Assembly (NCBI GenBank): GCA_902533775.1
Contig: CACANA010000005.1
Location: forward strand, 1 to 50,669
Origin: an uncultured Pelagibacteraceae bacterium
GTDB lineage: Bacteria; Pseudomonadota; Alphaproteobacteria; Pelagibacterales; Pelagibacteraceae
DNA: 50,669 bases
Reading direction: 5' to 3'
The position numbers and the translations under genes were made by a program. Under the pieces are notes generated by a model. That model did no database searches and was not told the origin of the DNA. It was given only the letters and a program-made list of their open reading frames with translations. Within the stretch, counting starts at the first letter, position 1, and each line of letters opens with the position of its first letter. Below are positions 33,352 to 41,831 of this stretch, one piece after another.

Positions 33352-33781
33352 AGTTTTATCAGTATTTTATTTATATACTGCTTACAACATTCAAGTATTT
33401 GCATTTGATGAGAATGCACCATTCAATGCTAGGACTTTTCCAATATATTTAGGTTGGGCAGGAATAATTTTATCGAGTTTAAAAATAATTTTACCTGAGA
33501 AAATTACTACAGAGGTAAATCATAAACACTTAGATTATAAAAGTATAATCTATCTAATAATTATCTCACTAATATATGCAGCTGTAATTTTGAAAATTGG
33601 ATATTTTATATCAACTTCTTTATTTCTTTTTGCATCTTACTATTTCTTAGGTGAAAGAAGATGGGGATTGATGTTTATTTTATCTTTTCCATTTGTTGCT
33701 GCATTTATGTATTTATTGCATGGTTTACTAAATATATATCTTCGTGATCCGTTTTTAAAATATATTGGAGTCATGGGATGA
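33311..33781 (+). CDS. tctB: Tripartite tricarboxylate transporter small membrane subunit
   Basis: A 156-residue TctB-type protein with about four hydrophobic segments, beginning at residue 8 (FISLLFLVLSVFYLYTAYNI). ARTFPIYLGWAGIILS is typical of the family. The start is GTG 33311: an in-frame TAG at 33287 blocks anything longer, and the first ATG downstream is internal to the protein. The start codon sits in a terminator-like stem. It overlaps tctA by 4 bases (ATGA). It pairs with TctA in the inner membrane. Confidence 0.85.
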   Translation: MRISPTKFISLLFLVLSVFYLYTAYNIQVFAFDENAPFNARTFPIYLGWAGIILSSLKIILPEKITTEVNHKHLDYKSIIYLIIISLIYAAVILKIGYFISTSLFLFASYYFLGERRWGLMFILSFPFVAAFMYLLHGLLNIYLRDPFLKYIGVMG

Positions 33782-35277
33782 TCGAAGGAATACTAATTGG
33801 ATTATCAACTGCGTTATCATTAACGAATATTTTAATGGTGATGGTTGGCTGTTTTGCTGGAACAATAATTGGAATGTTGCCAGGACTTGGACCAATGACT
33901 GCAATTGCATTAATGATACCAATTACCTACGGCTTTGATCCATCAACGGGTTTAATCTTAATGGCTGGTGTTTACTATGGTGCAGTATTTGGAGGATCTA
34001 CATCTTCAATTTTGTTAAATGCTCCTGGAATACCAGGAACTGTTGCTACTGCTTTTGATGGTTATCCAATGGCACAACAAGGAAAAGCTGGTAAAGCTTT
34101 AGCGATAGCAGCCTATAGTTCATTTGCTGGAGGAACAATTTCTGCAATATTTTTATTAGTTGCAGCCCCTAGTTTGTCAAAAGTAAGTTTAGCTTTTAGA
34201 TCACCTGATTATTTTGCATTAATGATTTTAGGGTTAACAGCCATTTCTGCATTTTCATCAAAAGGACAGTTTTTAAAGGCAATGATGATGGTTGTTTTAG
34301 GATTAATGTTAGCAACTGTAGGACAAGACTCTTTATCAGATATAACAAGATTTACATTTAATAATATGAATTTAACTGATGGAATAAGCTTTGTATTAAT
34401 TGTAATGGCTACATTTGCAATGAGTGAAGCTCTAACGATTATTTTTAGAGGGAAAGATCCAAACAGAGCTGCAAAACAAATTTCATTAACAGAATTAGGC
34501 TCAATTAAAGTAAATAAAGAGGAAACAATTAAAATGGCTAAAACAATACCTAGGTCATCTATACTTGGTTTCTTAATTGGTGTTTTACCTGGCGCAGGAG
34601 CAACAATTGCATCTTTCTTAGCATATGGAATGGAGAGAAATTATGTAAACGAAGAAGAAAAACAAAAATTTGGAAAAGGTAGCGTTCATGGTTTGTCAGC
34701 TCCAGAAACTGCAAATAATGCTGCTTGCTCTGGTTCATTTGTTCCATTACTAACATTAGGAATTCCTGGAAGTGGAACAACTGCTGTAATGCTCGGAGCT
34801 CTTTTAGGATTTGGTATTCAACCAGGACCAAGACTTTATCAAACTAACCCTGAAATTTTTTGGTCGGTTATCATGTCAATGTATATTGGTATGGTTGTAC
34901 TTTTAATTTTAAATTTACCATTAATTCCCTATATTGCTAGAATTTTAGCAGTACCCAGAAATTACTTAATTCCTTTAATTTTATTTTTCTCAGTGACAGG
35001 AATTTATTTAATGTCATTTAACAATTTCGATATTTTTTTAATGATAGGAATTGCATTGGTTGCAACTTTTTTAAGGCTCTATGATTTTCCCATGCCACCT
35101 TTAATATTAGCTTTTGTACTCGGGGGGTTAATGGAGGAAACATTGAGAAGATCACTTTTAATAAGTGATGGTTCACCTAACTTTTTATGGGATAGGCCTA
35201 TAACACTAATAATCTTATTAATTACAATAACAATTATTGGATGGCAAATTTTTTCAACTTTTAGAAAAAAAAATTAA
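33778..35277 (+). CDS. tctA: Tripartite tricarboxylate transporter large membrane subunit
   Basis: A 499-residue polytopic protein with about 11-12 hydrophobic segments. The TctA signature GTIIGMLPGLGPMTAIALMI lies near residues 29-48 and its second copy, GFLIGVLPGAGATIASFLAY, near 264-283, showing the internal repeat of the family. It also has the conserved PETANNAACSGSFVPLLTLG. It forms the sodium-coupled channel for tricarboxylates or related acids. The stop shares TTAA with the convergent small membrane protein gene. Confidence 0.95.
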   Translation: MIEGILIGLSTALSLTNILMVMVGCFAGTIIGMLPGLGPMTAIALMIPITYGFDPSTGLILMAGVYYGAVFGGSTSSILLNAPGIPGTVATAFDGYPMAQQGKAGKALAIAAYSSFAGGTISAIFLLVAAPSLSKVSLAFRSPDYFALMILGLTAISAFSSKGQFLKAMMMVVLGLMLATVGQDSLSDITRFTFNNMNLTDGISFVLIVMATFAMSEALTIIFRGKDPNRAAKQISLTELGSIKVNKEETIKMAKTIPRSSILGFLIGVLPGAGATIASFLAYGMERNYVNEEEKQKFGKGSVHGLSAPETANNAACSGSFVPLLTLGIPGSGTTAVMLGALLGFGIQPGPRLYQTNPEIFWSVIMSMYIGMVVLLILNLPLIPYIARILAVPRNYLIPLILFFSVTGIYLMSFNNFDIFLMIGIALVATFLRLYDFPMPPLILAFVLGGLMEETLRRSLLISDGSPNFLWDRPITLIILLITITIIGWQIFSTFRKKN

Positions 35278-35690
35278 ATATAAATTTTATCAGCTAGACC
35301 GTAGCAAAGAATTCCACTTAGCACTGTTAAAATTCCAGATGCAATGACACCTTCACTATTTGTTTTTTCATTATGTCCAAGCTTATTGATATAAATTGTA
35401 TATATCCCAATTAAAAAATATAAAACGTTTTGTGCAAAAATTAGTGTAAAGAAACCCCATGTTCCAGTCAAACCATCTGCTTTGATTAACATTATGTAAA
35501 GTGCCACTAAAACTGATGCAATAAATGGAGCACCAAAAAATCTAACCATCACAGCCGCAGAATGATCTATATTGTATTGATCTAAAAATGATTTTGTTGC
35601 AACCACTGTTCTGAAAGCGTAAACGGCATAAACAATAAAATGAACGATAAAAATACTTAAATAAATTATTCCATTAAATTTATCTAGCAT
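35274..35690 (-). CDS. Small membrane protein of unknown function
   Basis: A 138-residue protein with four hydrophobic segments (YLSIFIVHFIVYAVYAF, APFIASVLVALYIMLI, WGFFTLIFAQNVLYFLIGIY, ASGILTVLSGILCYGLA). I recognise no family. It is 9 bases downstream of the glycosyltransferase gene on the same strand. Its stop shares TTAA with tctA. Confidence 0.75.
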   Translation of the reverse strand: MLDKFNGIIYLSIFIVHFIVYAVYAFRTVVATKSFLDQYNIDHSAAVMVRFFGAPFIASVLVALYIMLIKADGLTGTWGFFTLIFAQNVLYFLIGIYTIYINKLGHNEKTNSEGVIASGILTVLSGILCYGLADKIYI

Positions 35691-35699
35691 TCATTAACT

Positions 35700-36782
35700 T
35701 TATAAGATTCTTTTGTAGTTTTCAATTATCTTATCCCAAAGAAAATTTTCGGAATGATTTTTGCACTCTTTTCCAAACTCAATATATTTATTACCTTCAA
35801 ATAAACTATCTATACTAGAATAAATTTCATCTAGACTATTACCATCACAAATTAATCCCGTTTTATTATGAACAATTGCATCAGAAGCACCACCATCTTT
35901 ACCACCTATTGATGGTATCCCATATTGTGCAGCCTCAATAAATGAAATTCCAAACCCCTCGACTGAAGTTTTGTGAATTATTGATGGCATTATAAAAATA
36001 TTTGATTTTGCAATTAATGCATTTTTCAATTCATTAGATATATCGCTTAAAAAATTTACATATTTATCAAGTTTTAATTCTATCACTAATTTTTTTAAAT
36101 TTTCTTCTTCATCTCCGTATCCTATACAAGTGTAAGTGATATTGGGATATTTCTCTTTTAAATTCCTAATAGCCATTATAACTTTTTCATGATTTTTTCT
36201 TTTGTCAAATCTAGAAACAGTAATTAGCCTTTGTTTTTTTCCTTTTAGCATTTCTTCTGCTTGTTTAAGGTCATCTTTTGGAATTTCTTCAACGGGATCT
36301 ACACCTGGATTTATGACTATTAATCTTTTTTCTTCAACTCCAAGACTAACCGCTAAATTTTTCGTAAAGTTTGAGTTTGCAACCACATGATCAACATTAT
36401 TTAAAACTTCTAGAACTTTTTTATTTAACCTAGATCCTTTAGGGTGATTAATTTCTTTAGAATGAATTAAACATATTTTCTTATTTGGAGACTTTATAAG
36501 TTCTAAACTTTTCCAGTGATCTGCAATGATACAATTTATATTTTTATTTTCGTTTAAATATTCATTTATTAGTAAAGATTTTCTATATTTTCTTAATAAT
36601 TTAACACCACTAACTCTTTCAATGGTAAATGAAACTTTATCATCAAACTTTTTATGGTCCTCATGATGATCAGCAAAAACTTTAACCATATCAATTTTTG
36701 ATAAGGATCTTGCCAAACCCCACATTAGATTTTGCATACCACCAACATCAGGAGGGAAAGTTGTTGTAATAATTAAATACAT
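35700..36782 (-). CDS. Glycosyltransferase family 4
   Basis: A 360-residue GT-B enzyme. The N-terminus MYLIITTTFPPDVGGMQNLM is GT4-typical. The donor-binding half shows LITVSRFDKRKNHEKVIMAI and the E-x7-E block FGISFIEAAQYGIPSIGG. It would build a cell-surface glycan or lipopolysaccharide sugar; donor and acceptor are not evident. It starts at the last base of the thioredoxin-like gene (36782, a TAATG overlap), so the two are one transcript. Confidence 0.88.
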   Translation of the reverse strand: MYLIITTTFPPDVGGMQNLMWGLARSLSKIDMVKVFADHHEDHKKFDDKVSFTIERVSGVKLLRKYRKSLLINEYLNENKNINCIIADHWKSLELIKSPNKKICLIHSKEINHPKGSRLNKKVLEVLNNVDHVVANSNFTKNLAVSLGVEEKRLIVINPGVDPVEEIPKDDLKQAEEMLKGKKQRLITVSRFDKRKNHEKVIMAIRNLKEKYPNITYTCIGYGDEEENLKKLVIELKLDKYVNFLSDISNELKNALIAKSNIFIMPSIIHKTSVEGFGISFIEAAQYGIPSIGGKDGGASDAIVHNKTGLICDGNSLDEIYSSIDSLFEGNKYIEFGKECKNHSENFLWDKIIENYKRIL

Positions 36783-37336
36783 TAATTAGATGACCATTTT
36801 ATGCCACAACCCATACTTGGGAATTGTTCTTCTGGACCTTTACCTGTTTCTGAAACTTGTTTCATGGCTAAAAATAAATCACTATCTCCAGATCTAACAG
36901 GCTTTAGTTCTCTTAATTCTCTAATTCTTCCTCTATATTGAAGACCAAAATCTTTATCATAACCAAAAAAATCAGGAGTACACACAGCATCATATCTTCT
37001 TGCAATGTCTTGTGTTTCATCAATTAGGTAAGGAAAATTAAACTTATGTTTAATCGCAAACTCTATCATTTTTTCAAAAGAGTCTTCTGGATAATTAATT
37101 GGATCATTAGAGCATATAGCAACTGAATTTATTCCTAAATCATTAAGCTTTGTACAATCCTCCACAACATCTTTTATAATTGCTTTTACATAAGGACAAT
37201 GATTACAAATAAACATTATCAAAGTTCCATTTTCACCTTTGATATCATTTAAGGATATTAATTTATTCTCTGTAGATTTTAATTCAAAGTTTTCTGCTTT
37301 TTTTCCAAAATCACATACTGGTGTTTTAATAGGCAT
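36782..37336 (-). CDS. Thioredoxin-fold (AhpC/TSA-like) protein
   Basis: A 184-residue protein of the thioredoxin-like peroxiredoxin group with the CxxC site in MFICNHCPYVKAIIKDV (Cys near 48 and 51) and the later SNDPINYPEDSFEKMIEFA segment typical of the family. It has no signal peptide, so it is cytosolic. It is likely a reductant-linked thiol oxidoreductase, but its partner is unknown. It diverges from the gamma carbonic anhydrase gene with only 20 bp between start codons. Confidence 0.85.
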   Translation of the reverse strand: MPIKTPVCDFGKKAENFELKSTENKLISLNDIKGENGTLIMFICNHCPYVKAIIKDVVEDCTKLNDLGINSVAICSNDPINYPEDSFEKMIEFAIKHKFNFPYLIDETQDIARRYDAVCTPDFFGYDKDFGLQYRGRIRELRELKPVRSGDSDLFLAMKQVSETGKGPEEQFPSMGCGIKWSSN

Positions 37337-37356
37337 AATGTAATAATATATAAATT

Positions 37357-37869
37357 ATGTTTTACGATTTAAAAGATAAAAAACCAAAAAACTCTGGCGA
37401 AAATTGGGTAGCACCAAATGCAACTATTATTGGAGATGTCACATTAGAAAAAAACTCTAGTGTTTGGTTTAATGCTGTAATTAGAGGTGATAATGAAAAT
37501 ATTCATGTCGGTGAAGGTTCAAATGTTCAAGATGGAAGCGTTTTGCATACTGACCCAGGTTGTCCATTAAGAATTGGTAAAAATGTTACTATCGGTCATA
37601 TCGTTATGCTTCATGGATGTACAATAGGAGACAATAGTTTAATTGGTATTGGAGCTGTCATTTTAAATAATGCAAAAATTGGCAAAAACTGCATCATTGG
37701 TGCTAAAGCATTAATAACTGAAAATAAAGAGATCCCAGATAACTCATTAGTAGTTGGAGCACCTGGAAGAGTAGTTAGAAAACTTACTGATGAAGAAATA
37801 GGTAAAATTACTGAGAACGCAAAACATTACCAAGACAATTGGAAAAGATACGTAAAAACTGTTTTTTAA
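37357..37869 (+). CDS. Gamma-class carbonic anhydrase homologue (YrdA/PaaY type)
   Basis: A 170-residue left-handed beta-helix protein built from hexapeptide repeats. Zinc ligands H64, H81 and H86 are in SVLHTDPG and GHIVMLHGCTIG, matching gamma-class carbonic anhydrases. RGDNENIHVGEGSNVQDG is the usual N-terminal block. YrdA/PaaY proteins act as carbonic anhydrase or thioesterase; which applies here is not settled. It abuts the DUF1330 gene (one base apart) and lies near a beta-class homologue. Confidence 0.88.
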   Translation: MFYDLKDKKPKNSGENWVAPNATIIGDVTLEKNSSVWFNAVIRGDNENIHVGEGSNVQDGSVLHTDPGCPLRIGKNVTIGHIVMLHGCTIGDNSLIGIGAVILNNAKIGKNCIIGAKALITENKEIPDNSLVVGAPGRVVRKLTDEEIGKITENAKHYQDNWKRYVKTVF

Positions 37870-37870
37870 T

Positions 37871-38161
37871 ATGCCAGCTGGGTATGTAATTGCACAATTA
37901 AGAGTAACTAATCCAGAAAATTATAAAGAGTACATTGAAAAAGTTAATCCAATTGTAAAAAAATTTGATGGAGAATTTTTAGTTAGAAATGGTGAATATC
38001 AAATATTTGATGGTGAAACTAAATTTCCAAGAATAATAGTTCTAAAATTTCCAAGTTATGAGAGGGCGCTAGAGTGGTATAATTCAGAGGAATATAAACC
38101 AATAAAACAAATAAGATTGGATAATGCTGAGGGGACAAATATAATAATTAAGGGACTTTGA
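37871..38161 (+). CDS. DUF1330 family protein
   Basis: A 96-residue ferredoxin-like alpha-beta barrel protein. MPAGYVIAQLRVTNPENYKE and PRIIVLKFPSYERALEWYNS are the two halves of the DUF1330 signature. The function is unknown in the family. It lies one base after the gamma carbonic anhydrase stop, so the two are co-transcribed. Confidence 0.9.
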   Translation: MPAGYVIAQLRVTNPENYKEYIEKVNPIVKKFDGEFLVRNGEYQIFDGETKFPRIIVLKFPSYERALEWYNSEEYKPIKQIRLDNAEGTNIIIKGL

Positions 38162-38165
38162 AAGA

Positions 38166-38561
38166 TTAATCTTTTAGCGACAAAATTTTAAAATTTATTT
38201 TCAACTCTGGGAATTTTTTATCTATAATTAATTTAATTTTTTTAAAAGAATCCTTGTGAATTTTCTTTTCAATAGTTGAATTAAATTCTTTCTTTCCATT
38301 CACTATTTTAGCTGCACCACAATCTTCGTGATTAATTACTATTAATTTACTTATATTATGTAACTTTATTGAAGTTGATAAATTATCCAAAAAGGTTGAT
38401 TGCCATTTTTTAAATTTTTTAGAAGTTACTCCGATGGCAGCTCCAGCAATAGTAAATGAGCTATATTTTCCAGTTAATTTTTTTTTCTTTAAATAATTAA
38501 AAACTTTTGGCTGAAACCTTGGATCCATACATGACAAAACCATAGCTTCATATTTTTTCAT
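38166..38561 (-). CDS. Short beta-carbonic anhydrase-like protein
   Basis: A 131-residue protein with the zinc-site pattern of beta carbonic anhydrases: C11-x-D13-x-R15 (LSCMDPRFQP) and H78-x-x-C81 (NHEDCGAAK). I start at ATG 38561, which gives a one-base TAATG overlap with the upstream gene; the ATG at 38576 adds five residues. It is much shorter than the usual ~200 residues and lacks the C-terminal part, so it may not be active on CO2, although the zinc set is complete. It is co-directional with the oxidase-like and dehydrogenase genes upstream. Confidence 0.75.
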   Translation of the reverse strand: MKKYEAMVLSCMDPRFQPKVFNYLKKKKLTGKYSSFTIAGAAIGVTSKKFKKWQSTFLDNLSTSIKLHNISKLIVINHEDCGAAKIVNGKKEFNSTIEKKIHKDSFKKIKLIIDKKFPELKINFKILSLKD

Positions 38562-39166
38562 TATGGTACCAACCAAGTATCTTTACTATTATCAATGTCA
38601 AATCTAGCTCTTCGATGACCTTTTGCAGCTAAATACAACCACTCAATAGATTTAATTTTACACTGTATAACAGTGAAGTTTTTATATCCTTCTTCACTTT
38701 GTTCTTTTGTGTAATCAAAATTATCTAATTCAGGTTTTAAACCAGATGTTGGAATATCAGACTCTGTACCTGGTCCATTATCTACTAAGTAACACTTACG
38801 ACTTATATGTTGGGTTTTTTCCCAAGATTGTTTTGTTATATCATTATTGTGATTGATAATTGCTTCAACTTTTAATCTAACCTGAATTTTTTCATCTTTA
38901 TCATAAAATAACATCGATGAATTTGGGTTTTTTTCTAAGATTTTAATTTTATCAGATCTAATGTCACTGTGAAATTGAACTAAATTATTTTGTTTATCTG
39001 ATTTTCTAAGAACAACAATTCTACTTTCAATATTATCTTCACTTCCACACGAAAAAACAGGTATTCTAAATGGTGAAGACCTATTAGTAACTGCATCAGT
39101 TAGCATTAACCAAATTTTCTTTTTTATTTCGGAAAAATCCTCGTAGTAGGGAACAGTGGTAGACAC
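38561..39166 (-). CDS. Pyridoxamine 5'-phosphate oxidase-like flavin protein
   Basis: A 201-residue split-barrel protein. SRIVVLRKSDKQNNLVQFHS and SDKIKILEKNPNSSMLFYDK match the PNPOx-like FMN-binding half, and the C-terminal WLYLAAKGHRRARFDI resembles the dimer-forming tail of the family. It is distant from PdxH, so the vitamin B6 role is unproven. It is coupled to the short carbonic-anhydrase-like gene and follows a dehydrogenase gene by 2 bases. Confidence 0.78.
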   Translation of the reverse strand: MSTTVPYYEDFSEIKKKIWLMLTDAVTNRSSPFRIPVFSCGSEDNIESRIVVLRKSDKQNNLVQFHSDIRSDKIKILEKNPNSSMLFYDKDEKIQVRLKVEAIINHNNDITKQSWEKTQHISRKCYLVDNGPGTESDIPTSGLKPELDNFDYTKEQSEEGYKNFTVIQCKIKSIEWLYLAAKGHRRARFDIDNSKDTWLVP

Positions 39167-39168
39167 AA

Positions 39169-40044
39169 TTATTTTTTCTTTTTTAATCTAGCTATTAAGC
39201 TAGAGCTATCCCAACGATTTCCACCCATTTTTTGAACTTCAGCATAATAGCTATCTACAATTTCAGTTACTGGTACAGGTGAACCATTTCTTTTTGCTTC
39301 TTCAATACAAATTTTTAAATCTTTTCTCATCCAATCCACAGCAAATCCGTAATCAAATTTATCTGCTACCATAGTTTTATATCTATTTTCCATTTGCCAT
39401 GACTGAGCTGCACCTTTTGAAATAGTTTCCATAACTTTATCCATATCTAAACCTGCATTAATTCCAAAATTTACTGCTTCAGATAAACCTTGAACCAAAC
39501 CACCAATACACATTTGATTAACCATCTTAGTTAATTGTCCACTGCCTGATGGTCCAATCAAAGTTACTTTTTTACTATAACAATCAATTATTGGCTCCGC
39601 TTTTTTAAAATCACTTTCATCTCCACCAACCATGACAGTTAATATTCCACCTTCAGCACCTGACTGTCCTCCTGATATAGGAGCATCTAAAAAACCAAAT
39701 CCTTTATCTTTTGCAGCTTTATAAAGTTCTCTAGAAATTTCAGCAGACACTGTTGAATTATCTATATATACACTTCCTTCTTTAGCATTATGAAATAATC
39801 CATTATCGCCTAAAGAGACTTGTCTTAAATCATCGTCATTCCCAACACAGGTAAAAATAAAATCAGCATCTTTAGCAGCTTCAGATGGTGTATCAGCCAT
39901 ATTACCTTTGTATTCACCAATCCACTTTTCTGCTTTTGATTTTGTTCTGTTAAAAACAGTTACATTATGTCCTGCTTTTGATATATATCCTGCCATTGGA
40001 TAACCCATTACACCAAGACCTATGAAAGCAACTTTAGAAGTCAT
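39169..40044 (-). CDS. Beta-hydroxyacid dehydrogenase (GarR/MmsB family)
   Basis: A 291-residue NAD(P)-dependent enzyme of the tartronate semialdehyde reductase / 3-hydroxyisobutyrate dehydrogenase family. The nucleotide loop FIGLGVMGYPMAGYISKAGH (8-26), substrate motif DAPISGGQSGAEGG (120-133) and catalytic K173 in GQLTKMVNQ are intact. The precise substrate cannot be told from sequence. Divergent start codons with the MFS carrier are only 8 bases apart. It is 2 bases upstream of the oxidase-like gene. Confidence 0.9.
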   Translation of the reverse strand: MTSKVAFIGLGVMGYPMAGYISKAGHNVTVFNRTKSKAEKWIGEYKGNMADTPSEAAKDADFIFTCVGNDDDLRQVSLGDNGLFHNAKEGSVYIDNSTVSAEISRELYKAAKDKGFGFLDAPISGGQSGAEGGILTVMVGGDESDFKKAEPIIDCYSKKVTLIGPSGSGQLTKMVNQMCIGGLVQGLSEAVNFGINAGLDMDKVMETISKGAAQSWQMENRYKTMVADKFDYGFAVDWMRKDLKICIEEAKRNGSPVPVTEIVDSYYAEVQKMGGNRWDSSSLIARLKKKK

Positions 40045-40052
40045 ATTTTTTT

Positions 40053-41261
40053 ATGTTTAAAAATTTAAGTTTAAAAGTAATTGTATTTGGATTTATATTT
40101 ACATTTTTTTCAAGCTTTGGACAGAGTTTTTTTCTTGGAATATTCAATACAAGTATAAGAGAGACACTATCGATAACTCACGGACAATTTGGCTCAATAT
40201 ATGCAACAGCAACATTGTGTAGTAGTTTATTACTTATTTGGGTTGGAAAGAAAATTGATGATATAAATATTTTCCGATTTGCAATCTATGTAACATTACT
40301 TTTATCTTTTTCTTGTTTTTTCTTTTCAAAAATATCATCTATAGTTTTTTTATTCATTGCAATTTTCTTAATGAGATTTTCAGGACAAGGAATGATGTCT
40401 CATACTGCAACAACAACAGTTTCAAGATATTTTACAAAATCACGGGGTAGGGCATTAAGTATTTGTTGGTTTGGTTTATCAAGTGCTGAATTTATTTTAC
40501 CTGTTTTAATGGTATTTTTGTTGTCATTAACGACTTGGCAAAATATTTGGACAGTAATTGCTTTATTAATTTTAATATTTTTGCCGATTGCATCATTCTT
40601 TTTAGTTCGAACTGTTAAACTTGATACGAGAGAAAGCACTGAAGGTGAAGAATTTAAAGAGGAAAATATTAAGCAATGGAAAAGAATTGAAGTAATAAAA
40701 GATTATAAATTTTATATAGTAAGTATGAATATGTTGGCCATGCCTTGGATAGCAACAGGTGTATTTGTTTATCAGTCATTTATTACTGATTCAAAAAATT
40801 GGGGACCATTTGTAATTGCCCAGTCTTTTATGTCTTATTCAGTATTTTCAGTAATTACACTTTTAATATCTGGTTTCTTAATTGATAAATTCACAAGTCG
40901 AAAACTTTTAATATTTATGAATATTCCTTTATTTTTATCAACTTTTGTAATTATTTATTTTGATGCACAATTTACTGCATTTATATTTTTAGGTTTAATT
41001 GGAATATCAAATGGTTTGGCAAACGTTTTGGGATCTTCTACTTGGGCTGAAGTTTATGGTGTAAAGCATATTGGATCTATTAAAGCTTTGACCACTGCAC
41101 TTATGGTTTTTTCAACAGCTTTCGGAACTGCTCTTTTTGGTATTTTAATTGATATCGGATTTTCAATTGAGAAAATTGCTATAATATCTGCACTTTATAT
41201 ACTTATTTCTTTTATTCTTCTTTTTTTAGTTAGAAAAAAATTAAATCCAATTTTAGTGTAA
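40053..41261 (+). CDS. Major facilitator superfamily transporter
   Basis: A 402-residue carrier with about 12 hydrophobic helices. MFS features are GKKIDDINIFRFA (loop 2-3), the ISWF-like mid-loop between halves, and GFLIDKFTSRKLLIF in the second half. The central hydrophilic loop (DTRESTEGEEFKEENIKQWK) has a net negative charge. The N-terminal start is well placed before the first helix (VIVFGFIFTFFSSFG). Because its start is 8 bases from the divergent dehydrogenase start, its promoter must lie within that gene. The substrate is unknown. Confidence 0.87.
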   Translation: MFKNLSLKVIVFGFIFTFFSSFGQSFFLGIFNTSIRETLSITHGQFGSIYATATLCSSLLLIWVGKKIDDINIFRFAIYVTLLLSFSCFFFSKISSIVFLFIAIFLMRFSGQGMMSHTATTTVSRYFTKSRGRALSICWFGLSSAEFILPVLMVFLLSLTTWQNIWTVIALLILIFLPIASFFLVRTVKLDTRESTEGEEFKEENIKQWKRIEVIKDYKFYIVSMNMLAMPWIATGVFVYQSFITDSKNWGPFVIAQSFMSYSVFSVITLLISGFLIDKFTSRKLLIFMNIPLFLSTFVIIYFDAQFTAFIFLGLIGISNGLANVLGSSTWAEVYGVKHIGSIKALTTALMVFSTAFGTALFGILIDIGFSIEKIAIISALYILISFILLFLVRKKLNPILV

Positions 41262-41303
41262 AAATACTTGATTTTGTTGATCTTGGAGTATATTTAATCG
41301 CCC

Positions 41304-41831
41304 ATGGCAAGAGTTACCGTTGAAGACTGCATAGATAAAGTAGATAGCCCTTATGAATTAGTTTTGGTAGCTAAAGAAAGAGCTACTCAACTTAATTCAG
41401 GAATTGAACCTACATTAGATAGAGATAACGATAAGCACACAGTTATTGCTTTAAGAGAAATAGCTGAAGAGACAATTAAAGTTCCAGATTTAACTGAAGC
41501 TGCAGTTTACAAACTTAGAAAACATGTAGAACAAATTGATGATACTGCTGAAGAAGATGAAGATATTGGAGATGATTTTGAGAATTTGTATAAAGGTGAA
41601 ATCTCTAAAAGTGGTGTACCAATTCTTCCTTCGAAAAGAGCTAGAAAAATCCCTGAAAAAATTCAAGTTTCAAAAGAAGATCTTGCTGAATTATCTCCAT
41701 CAACTCAACCTGATGTTAATGTTGAAGCTCCAAGTGAGGCTGAAGAAAATGATGATGTATCACTAGATCAAGTTTCAGAAGCAGAAGAACAAGTTTCAGA
41801 AAACGTAAACGAAGAAGAAAATAATTCTTAA
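41304..41831 (+). CDS. rpoZ: RNA polymerase omega subunit with acidic C-terminal extension
   Basis: A 175-residue omega subunit. The first 60 residues ([20 protein letters not shown] then [11 protein letters not shown] and [10 protein letters not shown]) are the classic RpoZ core, which helps fold and hold the beta' subunit. After residue ~80 there is a long Glu/Asp-rich tail with repeated [15 protein letters not shown] units and very low complexity. Typical omega proteins in gammaproteobacteria are near 90 residues, so the tail roughly doubles the protein. The stop abuts the stop of the convergent CoA-transferase. Confidence 0.93.
   Translation: MARVTVEDCIDKVDSPYELVLVAKERATQLNSGIEPTLDRDNDKHTVIALREIAEETIKVPDLTEAAVYKLRKHVEQIDDTAEEDEDIGDDFENLYKGEISKSGVPILPSKRARKIPEKIQVSKEDLAELSPSTQPDVNVEAPSEAEENDDVSLDQVSEAEEQVSENVNEEENNS

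Noticed and set aside
41536..41766. Second plus-strand frame inside rpoZ
   Set aside because: It is Lys/Leu/Met-biased and arises from the Glu/Asp-rich tail read out of frame; rpoZ explains the region.
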